This document shows positions 1 to 8,333 of a DNA stretch of 64,000 nt, one piece after another. Source of the stretch: Candidatus Sulfuritelmatomonas gaucii (GTDB lineage: Bacteria; Acidobacteriota; Terriglobia; Terriglobales; Acidobacteriaceae). The notes beneath the pieces are model-generated. The model was not told the DNA's origin, did not search any database, and saw only the letters and a program-made list of their open reading frames with translations. Position numbers and translations under genes: made by a program. How positions within the stretch are numbered: position 1 is the first letter of the stretch; every line of letters starts with the position of its first letter. The DNA is taken from assembly GCA_900290245.1 (NCBI GenBank), contig OKRB01000001.1, positions 1 through 64,000 on the forward strand, given 5' to 3'.

Positions 1-350
1 CCATTGAGTACCCCCTACCCCCCATCCCCCGTTTTGGGGTTAAGTGATTTTCCCTTCAATGAGTTGCTCTCTGATCACTCACGCCGAGCGACTGATTCGA
101 AGTGGGTTATCGCGCATAATCGTCCATCCAAAGGAGTTATGCCGACGACCGGCAACCAACCACCGCAGATCAATCGCCATCTTGTACGGGATTCATTTCC
201 TCATTGTGCGCCAATCGGCGAATTGATCTGCAGCCTTCAGGAAAAATCTATTTTGCGCGCAGTCAATGAGATAGATGCGGGAGCCGGGACAAGATCAGTT
301 GACAAGTTTTGGGGTGCACCCCTTGGGTGAGACAGTTGGAGAAATGCGGA
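1..350. other. Non-coding stretch downstream of trmFO
   Basis: No convincing gene is seen. A plus-strand open frame covers most of it, but its translation has no domain-like pattern and begins in a C-rich tract (about 11-36) resembling simple C-rich intergenic sequence. The segment lies 3' of trmFO; no clear hairpin with a T-run was found. Confidence 0.5.
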
Positions 351-1814
351 CTAAGCAGTTCGCGAGCGGCCAATGCCTGCCGACCCTGAAGTTGGCGCTG
401 CGTCTCCAATGGTTGCGCGCCATGCATCGAACGCGGCCAGCGCGCGCTCGCATTGCAAGCGGTGGCGTTGCTTCTTATCGCGAATTCTCTTGCGCACCTC
501 TTCGTCGAGCGGATCAAGCAAATCGAACGTGATATTCGCTGGCTGGAAGTTCTTTGCGTCGGCATGCGTGATGTAGTGAACGAGCGATCCGAGGGCCGTC
601 GCGCGCGGTAGAGGCGCTGGTTCGTCGCCTCGTCCAAGCGCTGCCGCGTAGATGCCCGCCAACATTCCTGTGGCAATCGACTCAGTGTAGCCTTCCACTC
701 CGCAGATCTGGCCGGCAAACATCAGTACCTGCCGCGGCGAAGACTGGAACCCCAGATCCTTCGACTCGTGCGCTTCGCGATCTCGCTCAGGATGACAGGC
801 TTTGGGCGCAAGCCGCAGGCATTCGTCCAGCAACACGGGCGCGCAGATATATGTGTTGCGATGAATCTGGCCGTAGCGCAGGAAGCGCGCATTTTCGAGT
901 CCTGGAATCAGCTGCAGTACGCGCGCCTGTTCGCCCCACTTCAAGTGATTTTGAAATCCAACCAGGTTGTAGCTGTCGGCGCGAAGATTCTCCTTGCGCA
1001 ACTGCACCACGGCCCACGGGGTGTTACCGGTGCGTGGATCGCGCAGGCCTACTGGCTTCATCGGTCCAAAGCGCAGCGTGTCGCGGCCGCGCCGCGCGAG
1101 CACTTCAATCGGCAAACATCCCTCAAAATATTCGAGTTTCTCCCACTCTTTTTTCTCGGCTGCTTCAGCCGCGAGCAGCGCCTCATAAAATCGGTCGTAC
1201 TCGGCACGGTCCATGGGGCAGTTGATGTAGTCGGCCGTTCCCCGGTCCCAACGTGCGGCAAAGTAAACGCGGCTCATGTCGATGGATTCGGCATCGACAA
1301 TCGGGGAAATTGAGTCGTAAAAGGCCAGGTGGCCGGCGCCCGTCATCCGTTCGATCTCCTTGCTCAGCGCTTCAGAGGTCAGCGGGCCGGTAGCCACGAT
1401 GGTCGCGGCGATCGCCGGATCCGCCGGCTCCAGGCAAGTCACTTCTTCGCGAATCACGCGGATTCCGGGCTCGGCCGCGATTGCCTCGGTGATGCGCCGG
1501 GAAAACTCCACGCGATCGACTGCCAGCGCGTGGCCCGCAGGCACTGCAGTCTCATCGGCGATGCGCAACAGCGCTGACCCTCCTCGCCGCATTTCCTGCT
1601 TCAGCAGCCAAGGTGCACTCCATTCCGACTCACTTTTCAAAGAATTTGAGCAAACCAGTTCGCCGAATTCCGTTGTCTGGTGTGCGGGTGTCAGGCGCAA
1701 TTTTGCATCCACCAGCGCGCGCATTTCGTAGAGATCCACTTCGCAGTCCAGGCGCGCAGCGGTTAGCGCGGCCTCCGGACCGGCCAGACCGCCGCCAATC
1801 ACGCGAATTCTCAC
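351..1814 (-). CDS. trmFO: TrmFO, folate/FAD-dependent tRNA (uracil-54-C5) methyltransferase
   Basis: Makes ribothymidine at position 54 of tRNA, using methylene-tetrahydrofolate and FADH2 in the cytoplasm. The N-terminal FAD Rossmann motif GGGLAG sits at residues 7-12, and the C-terminal family block FAGQICGVEGYTES is intact. The GTG start was chosen because its GTGA overlaps the stop of the acetyltransferase upstream; the longer frame adds 36 Arg-rich residues ahead of the Rossmann strand. At 487 residues it is longer than the usual 430-450. Part of the excess is residues about 340-358 (CHPERDREAHESKDLGFQ), placed just before the conserved FAGQ block where other TrmFO proteins have a short turn. 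The DNA of this insert resembles a dispersed acidobacterial repeat. An Ala/Ser/Gly-rich tail also extends the C-terminus. Function is sure; activity with the insert is untested. Confidence 0.93.
   Translation of the reverse strand: MRIRVIGGGLAGPEAALTAARLDCEVDLYEMRALVDAKLRLTPAHQTTEFGELVCSNSLKSESEWSAPWLLKQEMRRGGSALLRIADETAVPAGHALAVDRVEFSRRITEAIAAEPGIRVIREEVTCLEPADPAIAATIVATGPLTSEALSKEIERMTGAGHLAFYDSISPIVDAESIDMSRVYFAARWDRGTADYINCPMDRAEYDRFYEALLAAEAAEKKEWEKLEYFEGCLPIEVLARRGRDTLRFGPMKPVGLRDPRTGNTPWAVVQLRKENLRADSYNLVGFQNHLKWGEQARVLQLIPGLENARFLRYGQIHRNTYICAPVLLDECLRLAPKACHPERDREAHESKDLGFQSSPRQVLMFAGQICGVEGYTESIATGMLAGIYAAALGRGDEPAPLPRATALGSLVHYITHADAKNFQPANITFDLLDPLDEEVRKRIRDKKQRHRLQCERALAAFDAWRATIGDAAPTSGSAGIGRSRTA
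747..797 (-). repeat. Dispersed-repeat-like insert inside trmFO
   Basis: On the minus strand the segment opens TGTCATCCTGAGCGA and closes GTCGAAGGATCTGGGG. This is the GAGCGA...TCGAAGGATCT pattern that I recall as a common dispersed intergenic repeat in Acidobacteria. Here it is in frame (17 codons) and encodes the extra residues of TrmFO. A degenerate relative (GAGTCGAAGGATGACAG) occurs at 21576-21592. Confidence 0.6.
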
Positions 1815-2347
1815 GACGCCGCTCCGTCGGGGCCATTCTGAAGGACAGGCGCTTCGCCCTGTGCGCCAGTCCCCTGCGCCAGCCGCTCCAGCGCGTCGCC
1901 GCTTATGCGAACATTGCGCCACTCATCCAGAAATTCAGCGCCCATGGCGCGATAGAAGTCGATGGCTGGCGTATTCCAATCCAGGACTTCCCATTGCATG
2001 CGCTGGCAGCCCATTTTCAGCGCAACCGCCGCCACTTCTCTCAGCAGCGCCTTGCCGATACCGAGGCTGCGGAATTCTGGGTGCACAAAGAGATCTTCAA
2101 CATAAATGCCTGGCCGCCCCACCCAGGTGGAGTAGTTGAAGAAATAGAAAGCAAACCCGGCAGGCCGACCGTCGAGCTCGGCGATCAGGCAGTAGTAGAA
2201 GGGGTTTGGGCCAAACCCATCGCGGACCAGGCCCTCCTCGGTCGCCGTCACCGCGTCCGGCGCCCGCTCAAAGATCGCCAATGCACGAATGAACGCCAGT
2301 ATCTGGGGGGCGTCCGCGGCGGTCGCCTTGCGTATCACGATTCCCAT
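1811..2347 (-). CDS. GNAT family N-acetyltransferase
   Basis: A 178-residue single-domain acetyl-CoA-dependent acetyltransferase. The central block YVEDLFVHPEFRSLGIGKALL is split here as YVEDLFVHPEFR and SLGIGKALL (motif A, pyrophosphate binding). It is followed by the motif-B-like WNTPAIDFYRAMGAEF. The overall pattern resembles diamine (spermidine/spermine-type) acetyltransferases, but the substrate cannot be fixed from sequence. The ATG start at 2347 lies 6 nt after a TAGAAT -10 element with no Shine-Dalgarno, so the transcript is probably leaderless. Its stop overlaps the trmFO start by 4 nt, implying a two-gene operon and translational coupling. Confidence 0.85.
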   Translation of the reverse strand: MGIVIRKATAADAPQILAFIRALAIFERAPDAVTATEEGLVRDGFGPNPFYYCLIAELDGRPAGFAFYFFNYSTWVGRPGIYVEDLFVHPEFRSLGIGKALLREVAAVALKMGCQRMQWEVLDWNTPAIDFYRAMGAEFLDEWRNVRISGDALERLAQGTGAQGEAPVLQNGPDGAAS

Positions 2348-2353
2348 ATCTCG

Positions 2354-2359
2354 ATTCTA
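2354..2359 (-). promoter_or_regulatory. -10 element of leaderless promoter for the GNAT-trmFO operon
   Basis: TAGAAT on the minus strand, separated by 6 nt from the ATG at 2347, so transcription would start at or next to the start codon. No good -35 match was found 16-18 nt upstream. Confidence 0.55.
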
Positions 2360-2858
2360 GAGGCCGTTATCTACCTTTGCCCGCAGTCTACCCGGCTCAT
2401 GACAGGCTTTCTTCTGTGATAGAGGCCACAAGCGGCATGGCGGCCGGCTAGCTACCATAGCAACCGTGTGCCTCGTGGCTAAAGGTGCCGTGGGTGAGGG
2501 CGACTAACGGACGAGGCGCCGCGTCCAAAAAATGGAGCGCACTGCTGCCCAAGACTCTTGGGAAGCGCGGTTTAGGCGTGCCCCCCTCTTGTGCGGGGTA
2601 GTGGATTGGATTTAACGTGGGTTCTGCTGGAAAATGGGCTCTGCCGGATCGACTGGGGCCGGTGCCCCGTTTCGGTGTGCGCGGAGACGCTGGCACCTGA
2701 ACGACAATCATGCCGAACGATCGTTGGATCGGTTGGTTCCGATCTTCGAAAATCGAGCCGGCTGTAGATTTGCGGCCGGCCCACCGCTGGGTGACTGGGA
2801 AATTGAATTTTTTCGAGCTTGCGGGCAGTAGACCTCCCGCCGCTCCCAAGGAGAAGAC
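2360..2858. other. Intergenic region with two small palindromes
   Basis: About 500 nt between divergent genes. No coding frame looks real. It holds a perfect 10-bp palindrome AACGATCGTT (2716-2725), followed at once by a small hairpin GATCGG-ttggtt-CCGATC (2727-2744). Both lie about 115-145 nt upstream of the TPR gene and could be operator sites or leader structure. A Shine-Dalgarno AAGGAG precedes the ATG at 2859. Confidence 0.4.
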
Positions 2859-4079
2859 ATGAAGCGCAATCTTTCAATTAGGCTGGGTCTGACCGCTGCC
2901 GTGGGCCTTTTGGCATGCGTCCTGGCTCCTGCTCAAGATCAGCAACCGGCTGCTGCAAACGCTGCAAATGCGGGCAAAATCCACGGTCGTGTCATTAATC
3001 CCACAGGCCAACCCCAGGGGGCGGGCTCAGTGAGCCTCTCCACGGACGGGGGAGCGACGTTGAAATACACCTTCCCGGTCTCTGATACCGGTGAATACAC
3101 GGGCGAAGCTCCTGCCGGCACTTATATGTTGATCTACCGAGCGCCCGACACCCCGGCCGGAAAGATGGTCGACTCGATCCGCGGCGTCAAAATTGTGGCC
3201 GGACAGGATACGGCCCAGGACGACGACATGTCGCGGCAGGAATACATCGACAAGATGTCGCCGGACGAGAAGAAGCAGCTTGAGGATTTGAAGAAATCCA
3301 ACGCTGACGCGTTGAAGGCGAACCAGCTCATTAACGTGCTCAACGCCGACCTAAGGACCGTAGGCCAGGACAAGAAAGACATCGACGGCGCGAACGCCTC
3401 CGCGGTACAGGCTCTCGGCGCGACGGCCTCCAAGGCAGATATTGCTAATAAAGCCGAAGAGATCAAGACCGCGAAATACACAGACATTGAAAGCCTGATG
3501 ACTAAGGACACCGGCCTCAAAACCGACGAGGCGCTGCTGTGGGTGAACCTGGGTTACGGACAAGCTGGACTCAAGAAGTATGACGATGCAATTACCTCAT
3601 ATAAGAAGGCCATTGACCTGGAGTCCGCCTCGAAAAAGCCGCGCGGAGGTGTTCTTGGTCTCGCAAATGCCGGGTTGGGCGAGATCTACGCCCGCACCGG
3701 CAAAGTGCAGGATGCCAACGCAGCCTATGATGCCGCCGCCAAAGCCGATCCCACCAATGCGGCGCTTCATTTGAGAAACGAAGCGGTGATTTTCTTCCAG
3801 CAGAACAACGGTCCCGCCCAGGTCGCCGCGGCTGACGAAGCGATCAAGGTGGATCCCAACCAGGCGATTCTCTACTACATCAAGGGACAGGGGCTGGTGC
3901 AGAACGCGACGGTCGATCCCAAGACGCAGAGGATTGTTCTTCCGCCGGAGTGCACGGCAGCCTACCAGAAGTATCTGGATCTTGCCCCCACCGGCCCCTA
4001 CGCTGATGAGGTCGCGGGCATCCTGCAGCAAGCGGGAGAAAAGGTCAGCTCCTCTTACAAAGCTCCCAAATCGAAGTAG
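2859..4079 (+). CDS. Secreted TPR protein with carboxypeptidase-regulatory-like N-terminal domain (paralog 1)
   Basis: A 406-residue exported protein. A Sec signal peptide occupies about residues 1-25 (MKRN start, hydrophobic core, LAPAQD cleavage region). Residues about 38-115 form an Ig-like beta domain of the carboxypeptidase-regulatory/CNA-B kind, with GKIHGRVINPTGQP and GEYTGEAPAGTY. A charged helical stretch follows. From about residue 215 TPR-like helices appear (ALLWVNLGYGQAGLKKYDDA, ALHLRNEAVIFFQ). The start is fixed by AAGGAG 8 nt upstream. It is a tandem duplicate of the next gene, colinear along its whole length. The role is unknown, probably a periplasmic or surface scaffold. A clear terminator follows, so the two copies are transcribed separately. 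Confidence 0.8.
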   Translation: MKRNLSIRLGLTAAVGLLACVLAPAQDQQPAAANAANAGKIHGRVINPTGQPQGAGSVSLSTDGGATLKYTFPVSDTGEYTGEAPAGTYMLIYRAPDTPAGKMVDSIRGVKIVAGQDTAQDDDMSRQEYIDKMSPDEKKQLEDLKKSNADALKANQLINVLNADLRTVGQDKKDIDGANASAVQALGATASKADIANKAEEIKTAKYTDIESLMTKDTGLKTDEALLWVNLGYGQAGLKKYDDAITSYKKAIDLESASKKPRGGVLGLANAGLGEIYARTGKVQDANAAYDAAAKADPTNAALHLRNEAVIFFQQNNGPAQVAAADEAIKVDPNQAILYYIKGQGLVQNATVDPKTQRIVLPPECTAAYQKYLDLAPTGPYADEVAGILQQAGEKVSSSYKAPKSK

Positions 4080-4105
4080 CTCGACTGCAATCCTTCGCAA
4101 GCAGG

Positions 4106-4140
4106 GGCGTCCGAGTGTGGACGCCTTTCTTGCCTGTTTT
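4106..4140 (+). terminator. Intrinsic terminator after TPR paralog 1
   Basis: A 7-bp stem GGCGTCC / GGACGCC with a 6-nt loop, followed by a T-rich tract TTTCTTGCCTGTTTT. Confidence 0.75.
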
Positions 4141-4191
4141 CCATTCGTATGCTGACCCCGGCGAGTCTCAGTTCTCACGGCCGCGATTACG

Positions 4192-4210
4192 CTCTACAAT
4201 CCATTCCATG
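4192..4210 (+). promoter_or_regulatory. Leaderless promoter of TPR paralog 2 (19-nt sequence shared with moeA)
   Basis: The -10 TACAAT (4195-4200) ends 7 nt before the ATG at 4208; TTCTCA at 4172-4177 is a possible -35 with 17-nt spacing. The 19 nt from CTCTACAAT to the ATG recur exactly at 5454-5472 upstream of moeA. Confidence 0.6.
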
Positions 4211-5416
4211 AGACGTACTTCTGCTCTCAGGCTCAGCCTTTGCGCCCTTGTGTGCGCGTTGGCGCCAAGTGCCTTCTCCGCGTTTGCCCAGGAGTACTCG
4301 CCACCGCCCACGGGCCGGATTCACGGCCGCGTGATCAGCCCCACGGGGCAGCCGCAGAATGGCGGAACAGTCAGCCTCTCCACCGACGGTGGCGAAACGT
4401 CGACATACAGCTTCCCGGTGTCTGGCAACGGCGAATACACCGGCGAAGCATCGATTGGCGAATACACACTGCTTTATCGCGCCACCGACACTCCTGAAGG
4501 CAAAGTGGTCGATTACATTCAGGCCGTCATCATCCTCGCAGGAAAAGATGTGGCGCAGGATGTCGATATGACACGCCAGGAGTATATGGACCGGCTGTCG
4601 CCTGAGCAGCAAAAGCAAATCCAGGCGATGCGCGCGGCAAGCGCCGCCGCGGCGGCAGCCAGCAACCTGGCAAACGACGTTAATGCTCACCTCGAGGTCG
4701 TGAATCATGACCTTCAGGACGCCGAAAAAGCACGAGTGTCCGCCGTGGAGATCCTGGGGAACACAGCCACGCAGCAGGATATCGATGCCAAGGCTGCAGA
4801 GATCGCGAATGCGAAGTACACCGAAATCGAAACTCTCATGACCAAGGACACCGCCTCAGATCCGAACGAACCGATTGTGTGGATCGACCTGGCACGTGCG
4901 CAGTTGGGCCTGAGGAATTACCTGGATGCAGAAACCAGCTTCAAGAAGGCTCTAGAACTGGAATCGAAAGCACAGAAGCCTGAGCCACAGGTTCTGGGAG
5001 CGATTGAAGGCGGTCTAGGCGAAGTTTATGCTCGCACCTTGATGGTGGACGATGCGAATGCCGCCTTTGACGCTGCAGCCAAGGCCGATCCCGCGGACGC
5101 AGCCCTTTACCTCGAAAATCAAGCCATCATTTTCTTCCAGGCAAAGAACGTCACAGCGCAAGTGGATGCCGCTGACAAGGCCATCAAGGCCGACCCCAAC
5201 AATGCTTTTCTCTACTACATCAAGGCGCAGGGACTCGCGCAGGACGCGCCCTTCGATGCCCAGGCAGACAAGTCCATATTGTCTGCGGAATGCATCGCGG
5301 CGTTTCGCAAGTACCTCGAACTGGCTCCGACCGGGCCCTTCGCGGCGGACGTGAACACGGCTCTCGAACGGTCTGAAGAAAAGCCGAGCGCGCCAACTCC
5401 TCCACCGACAAACTAG
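4208..5416 (+). CDS. Secreted TPR protein with carboxypeptidase-regulatory-like domain (paralog 2)
   Basis: A 402-residue paralog of the preceding gene. It has a signal peptide (residues about 1-28, ending SAFAQ), the same N-terminal beta domain (GRIHGRVISPTGQPQ), an Ala-rich helical section, and C-terminal TPR-like repeats (DPNEPIVWIDLARAQLGL; ALYLENQAIIFFQAKN). ATG 4208 was chosen over a longer upstream frame because the signal peptide begins there and a -10 hexamer lies 7 nt before it. The C-terminus is short and Pro-rich. Conserved spacing between the two copies indicates an old tandem duplication that then diverged. Molecular role is not known. Confidence 0.8.
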   Translation: MRRTSALRLSLCALVCALAPSAFSAFAQEYSPPPTGRIHGRVISPTGQPQNGGTVSLSTDGGETSTYSFPVSGNGEYTGEASIGEYTLLYRATDTPEGKVVDYIQAVIILAGKDVAQDVDMTRQEYMDRLSPEQQKQIQAMRAASAAAAAASNLANDVNAHLEVVNHDLQDAEKARVSAVEILGNTATQQDIDAKAAEIANAKYTEIETLMTKDTASDPNEPIVWIDLARAQLGLRNYLDAETSFKKALELESKAQKPEPQVLGAIEGGLGEVYARTLMVDDANAAFDAAAKADPADAALYLENQAIIFFQAKNVTAQVDAADKAIKADPNNAFLYYIKAQGLAQDAPFDAQADKSILSAECIAAFRKYLELAPTGPFAADVNTALERSEEKPSAPTPPPTN

Positions 5417-5453
5417 TTTGCCGGCGCGCTGACATTTGGACACCGTCGCGACC

Positions 5454-5472
5454 CTCTACAATCCATTCCATG
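5454..5472 (+). promoter_or_regulatory. Leaderless promoter of moeA (same 19-nt sequence)
   Basis: The -10 TACAAT (5457-5462) lies 7 nt before the ATG at 5470; there is no Shine-Dalgarno. The 19 nt are identical to those ahead of TPR paralog 2. Upstream TTTGGA (5435-5440) is a weak -35 candidate. Confidence 0.55.
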
Positions 5473-6750
5473 GGTTCTGTCTTACCCACGTCCAAAGTGT
5501 TGAGTTTTCACGAGGCCGCGAAACTCGTGGCGGCGCGCGCTTCAAGGCTGGCGCAGTGCAAGCCATCGGTCGAACGCGTGGAACTCGCTCGGGCTTCGGG
5601 CCGTGTGCTCGCCGAGGTGCTCAGTGCCGACAGCGACCAGCCTCCCTTTGCCCGCTCAACCCGCGACGGCTTCGCCTGCCGCGCAGACGAAGCCGCGTCT
5701 CGTCGGCTCCGTCCCGTGGCCGGCTCGACGCGCGCCGGTGAAGCGCCGGCACGCACACTGCCTCGCGGTGCGGTCTGGGAGATCATGACCGGTGCACCGA
5801 TTCCCCGAGGGGCTGACGCCGTGATCATGCTGGAACACGTCGAGGCGAGCGGCACTCCGTCGGCGCGAACCATCCGTCTACTACCCCAGCGTGCGATCAG
5901 GAATGGCGAGAACATCGTCGCTCGTGGTGCGCAGGCGCGCAAAGGCGATGCGCTGCTGCCAGTGGGAACCACGATCGGTGCGGCACAAATAGCGCTTGCC
6001 GCGTCCTGTGGTTGCGTTGAGCTGAAGGTTTTCGTCCGGCCTCGCGTGGCGATCCTCGCCACAGGCGATGAGTTGGTGCCGATCAAGTCAAAGCCGGGTC
6101 CCGGCCAGATTCGCAACTCAAGCAACGCGATGCTGGCCGCGATGGTGGCTGCAGCCGGCGGCGAGCCATGGCTCCTGCCTATCGCGCGCGACACGGCAAA
6201 GTCCCTCGACGCCGCGCTGGCTCGAGCCGCAACGGCCGATCTTCTGATCATCACCGGCGGCGTTTCCGCAGGCAAATTCGACCTGGTCGAACCTGCTCTG
6301 GCCCGCGCCGGAGCCAGATTTCATTTCACCGGAGTGCGCATCCAGCCGGGTAAGCCAGTGGTCTTTGCGGAGTTGGGTCGCCGCGCCCACACCGTCCAAA
6401 GCCGGAGCGGCACAACGTGCTGCTTCGGCCTTCCCGGCAACCCGGTCTCATCCGCAGTCACATTTCTGCTCTTCGGCGTTCCGGTGCTCGCCGCAATTGG
6501 CGGCCGCCGCGAACTCGGCCCTCGCTTCGCACTCGCGCGACTGGTGGAAGATGTCAAAGCGAAGCCCGGCCTTACCCGTTTTCTGCCGGCAGCGTGTACC
6601 TTCTCCGATTTAGTGCCCCAGGTCGAACTGGTTCCGTGGGAAGGGTCGGGAGACCTGGCCGCCATGGCCCGGGCGAACTGTTTCTTGGTGGTACCCGAAG
6701 AATCTGACCATCTTCACGCGGGCGATATCGCTCGCATTCTTCTTGTCTGA
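5470..6750 (+). CDS. moeA: MoeA, molybdopterin molybdenumtransferase
   Basis: Inserts molybdate into adenylylated molybdopterin, the last step of Mo-cofactor assembly in the cytoplasm. The 426-residue length is normal. Family blocks appear in order: domain III/I start STRDGFACRA, the MTGAPIPRGADAVIMLEHV region, TGDELVPI then IRNSSNAMLAAM (MoaB/Mog-like fold), ITGGVSAGKFD, and CFGLPGNPVSSAVTF, ending in the C-terminal beta domain. It is followed 8 nt later by moaC, so the two form a Mo-cofactor operon. moaD/moaE lie separately at 34.6-35.4 kb, and no molybdoenzyme is visible in this window. Confidence 0.93.
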   Translation: MGSVLPTSKVLSFHEAAKLVAARASRLAQCKPSVERVELARASGRVLAEVLSADSDQPPFARSTRDGFACRADEAASRRLRPVAGSTRAGEAPARTLPRGAVWEIMTGAPIPRGADAVIMLEHVEASGTPSARTIRLLPQRAIRNGENIVARGAQARKGDALLPVGTTIGAAQIALAASCGCVELKVFVRPRVAILATGDELVPIKSKPGPGQIRNSSNAMLAAMVAAAGGEPWLLPIARDTAKSLDAALARAATADLLIITGGVSAGKFDLVEPALARAGARFHFTGVRIQPGKPVVFAELGRRAHTVQSRSGTTCCFGLPGNPVSSAVTFLLFGVPVLAAIGGRRELGPRFALARLVEDVKAKPGLTRFLPAACTFSDLVPQVELVPWEGSGDLAAMARANCFLVVPEESDHLHAGDIARILLV

Positions 6751-6758
6751 GGAGTTCC

Positions 6759-7250
6759 ATGCCCAAACTTTCGAAGCTTTCGCATTTTGATTCGTCGGGC
6801 CAGGCACATATGGTCGACGTGAGCGGAAAACTGGCCACGCGGCGCACCGCGACCGCTTCGGCATTCGTCGAGCTTCCAGCAGCCGTCCTAGCGGCTCTGC
6901 CCGACAATCCCAAGGGCAATCCTCTTGAAGTGGCGCGCTTCGCCGGCATCCAGGCGGCCAAGCGCACGGCCGAGCTCATTCCCATGTGCCATCCTCTTTC
7001 TCTGACGCACGTGGATGTGAAGACACAAATCGTCGCCGGGGGCGTGCGCATTACTGCCAGCGCAGCCACCGCCGGCCCTACCGGGGTTGAAATGGAAACG
7101 CTCACCGCCGCGGCCGTCGCCGCGCTTACGGTTTACGACATGACCAAGGCGCTCGACAAAGCCATCGTTATCCGCGAGGTGCGCCTCGAATCCAAGTCCG
7201 GCGGCAAAAGCGGGCATTTTTCAAGAGATGCGAAATCGGCTGCACATTGA
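6759..7250 (+). CDS. moaC: MoaC, cyclic pyranopterin monophosphate synthase
   Basis: Converts the MoaA product (a 3',8-cyclo-GTP derivative) to cyclic pyranopterin monophosphate, the first intermediate of Mo cofactor. The protein has 163 residues, the family norm. Conserved blocks include HMVDVSGKLATRR, AAKRTAELIPMCHPLSLTHV (active-site MCHPL), TGVEMETLTAA and VYDMTKALDK, the last carrying the catalytic Asp/Lys. A Shine-Dalgarno GAGGAG lies just before the ATG, 8 nt after the moeA stop, so it is co-transcribed and translated with moeA. Confidence 0.95.
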   Translation: MPKLSKLSHFDSSGQAHMVDVSGKLATRRTATASAFVELPAAVLAALPDNPKGNPLEVARFAGIQAAKRTAELIPMCHPLSLTHVDVKTQIVAGGVRITASAATAGPTGVEMETLTAAAVAALTVYDMTKALDKAIVIREVRLESKSGGKSGHFSRDAKSAAH

Positions 7251-7336
7251 TGCACGGTGCTCCGGCCAAGCTTCGCCTGGGCGGGATGGGCGCGCAAAAC
7301 CTGGAATTGACTTAAACTTGGATCAAGCGGCTCCAT

Positions 7337-7421
7337 GCGGAAGTGGTGAAATGGCAAACACACCAGCCTTAGGAGCTGGCGCCCAAAAGGCTTGCGGGTT
7401 CAAGTCCCGCCTTCCGCACCA
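7337..7421 (+). tRNA. tRNA-Leu (anticodon UAG)
   Basis: A class II tRNA with a long variable arm. The 7-bp acceptor stem is GCGGAAG / CTTCCGC, the anticodon stem-loop CCAGC-CTTAGGA-GCTGG gives anticodon TAG, and the T arm contains GGGTTCAAGTCCC. Discriminator A and an encoded CCA end at 7421. It reads CUA and other CUN leucine codons. Confidence 0.95.
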
Positions 7422-7444
7422 AATCCCCTTCCAAGCCCGAAATT

Positions 7445-8317
7445 TCAGTTGCCGGTCCGAACTGGTCCGGTTGTGTCTTTCGCCTGAAAGTTGGGAACAG
7501 TTTCGCTTCGCGCATTCCGTCCGTGCGTCGCGGCGAACCTGTCATCATGCCGATGCGGGATCGCCCAAACCTTGTAACTGTTGAAGAGAAAAATTCCGCC
7601 AAGGAACAGCAACCAAACCCAGAGTGCAAAGCGCAGCGGTCGGCGAGGAACGTGTGTGCTCACCAGCGTTCCCGAAACCGCTCCAGCAACGCCGCCGATG
7701 ATTAACTGCAGCAACAGCGCGGGATCCGTCAGGTGTGCGAACCAGTGCGCGCCGCTGCCGACGAGCGAAACCAGGAAGCCGAAGACGATATCGGTTCCAA
7801 CAACCTGCGCAGGCTCGAGCGGGGTAAGGGCAAGCAACGCGGCGCTGCCGAGAGCGCCCGCTCCGGCCGAAGAAAATCCAACCTCTGCGCCCACCGGAAA
7901 CATCAGCCACGGGAGCAGGGAACTCCGCTTGCGCGCACCGGAATTCTGCCGCATGGGGCGGAATGAATAGAAAAGCTGCCAACTCGCCGTCGCCACCAGG
8001 ATCGCGCCAAGAATCGCGTTGAGCAGGTTTGCCGATCCTGCCGTTACCAGGTGCCGCAGAAGCAGTGACCCCACAAGCACGCCGGGTGCGCCGCCCAGCA
8101 GCATGAAGCCCAGCGTGCGCCATGCCACATTGCCACGCGCGATCTGCGCCGGCGTCAGGATCAGCTTGACCGCCGCTGAAAACGTCAACCCGATACCCAC
8201 TGCGACCGGCGCCGGCACACCAAGAAACAAGACAAGGACAGGCACGGTGATCGTACCGGCGCCTACGCCTGTGAGCGCAATAAACAGCGCGATCAGAAAT
8301 CCGATGATGTAATGCAT
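7445..8317 (-). CDS. TauE/SafE-family membrane exporter (probable sulfite/organosulfur exporter)
   Basis: A 290-residue integral membrane protein with about eight hydrophobic segments in the two-repeat TauE/SafE arrangement. The first repeat starts IIGFLIALFIALTGVGAGT with the family's GxGxGxxxxP-like signature; the second begins near residue 145 (FPVGAEVGFSSAGAG). An Arg/His-rich tail of about 40 residues follows the last membrane segment. SD AAGGGG lies 8 nt before the ATG. It is the last gene after cysD-cysN-cysH, so export of sulfite or another sulfur anion is a reasonable guess, but substrate specificity in this family is poorly predictable. A 20-bp inverted repeat separates it from cysH. 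Confidence 0.82.
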   Translation of the reverse strand: MHYIIGFLIALFIALTGVGAGTITVPVLVLFLGVPAPVAVGIGLTFSAAVKLILTPAQIARGNVAWRTLGFMLLGGAPGVLVGSLLLRHLVTAGSANLLNAILGAILVATASWQLFYSFRPMRQNSGARKRSSLLPWLMFPVGAEVGFSSAGAGALGSAALLALTPLEPAQVVGTDIVFGFLVSLVGSGAHWFAHLTDPALLLQLIIGGVAGAVSGTLVSTHVPRRPLRFALWVWLLFLGGIFLFNSYKVWAIPHRHDDRFAATHGRNARSETVPNFQAKDTTGPVRTGN

Positions 8318-8333
8318 TCGTGGCCCCTTGCTA

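Noticed and set aside
4-330. 108-residue plus-strand open frame at the window start
   Set aside because: Begins in a C-rich tract, has no domain-like pattern or ribosome-binding site, and amino-acid use looks like translated intergenic DNA.
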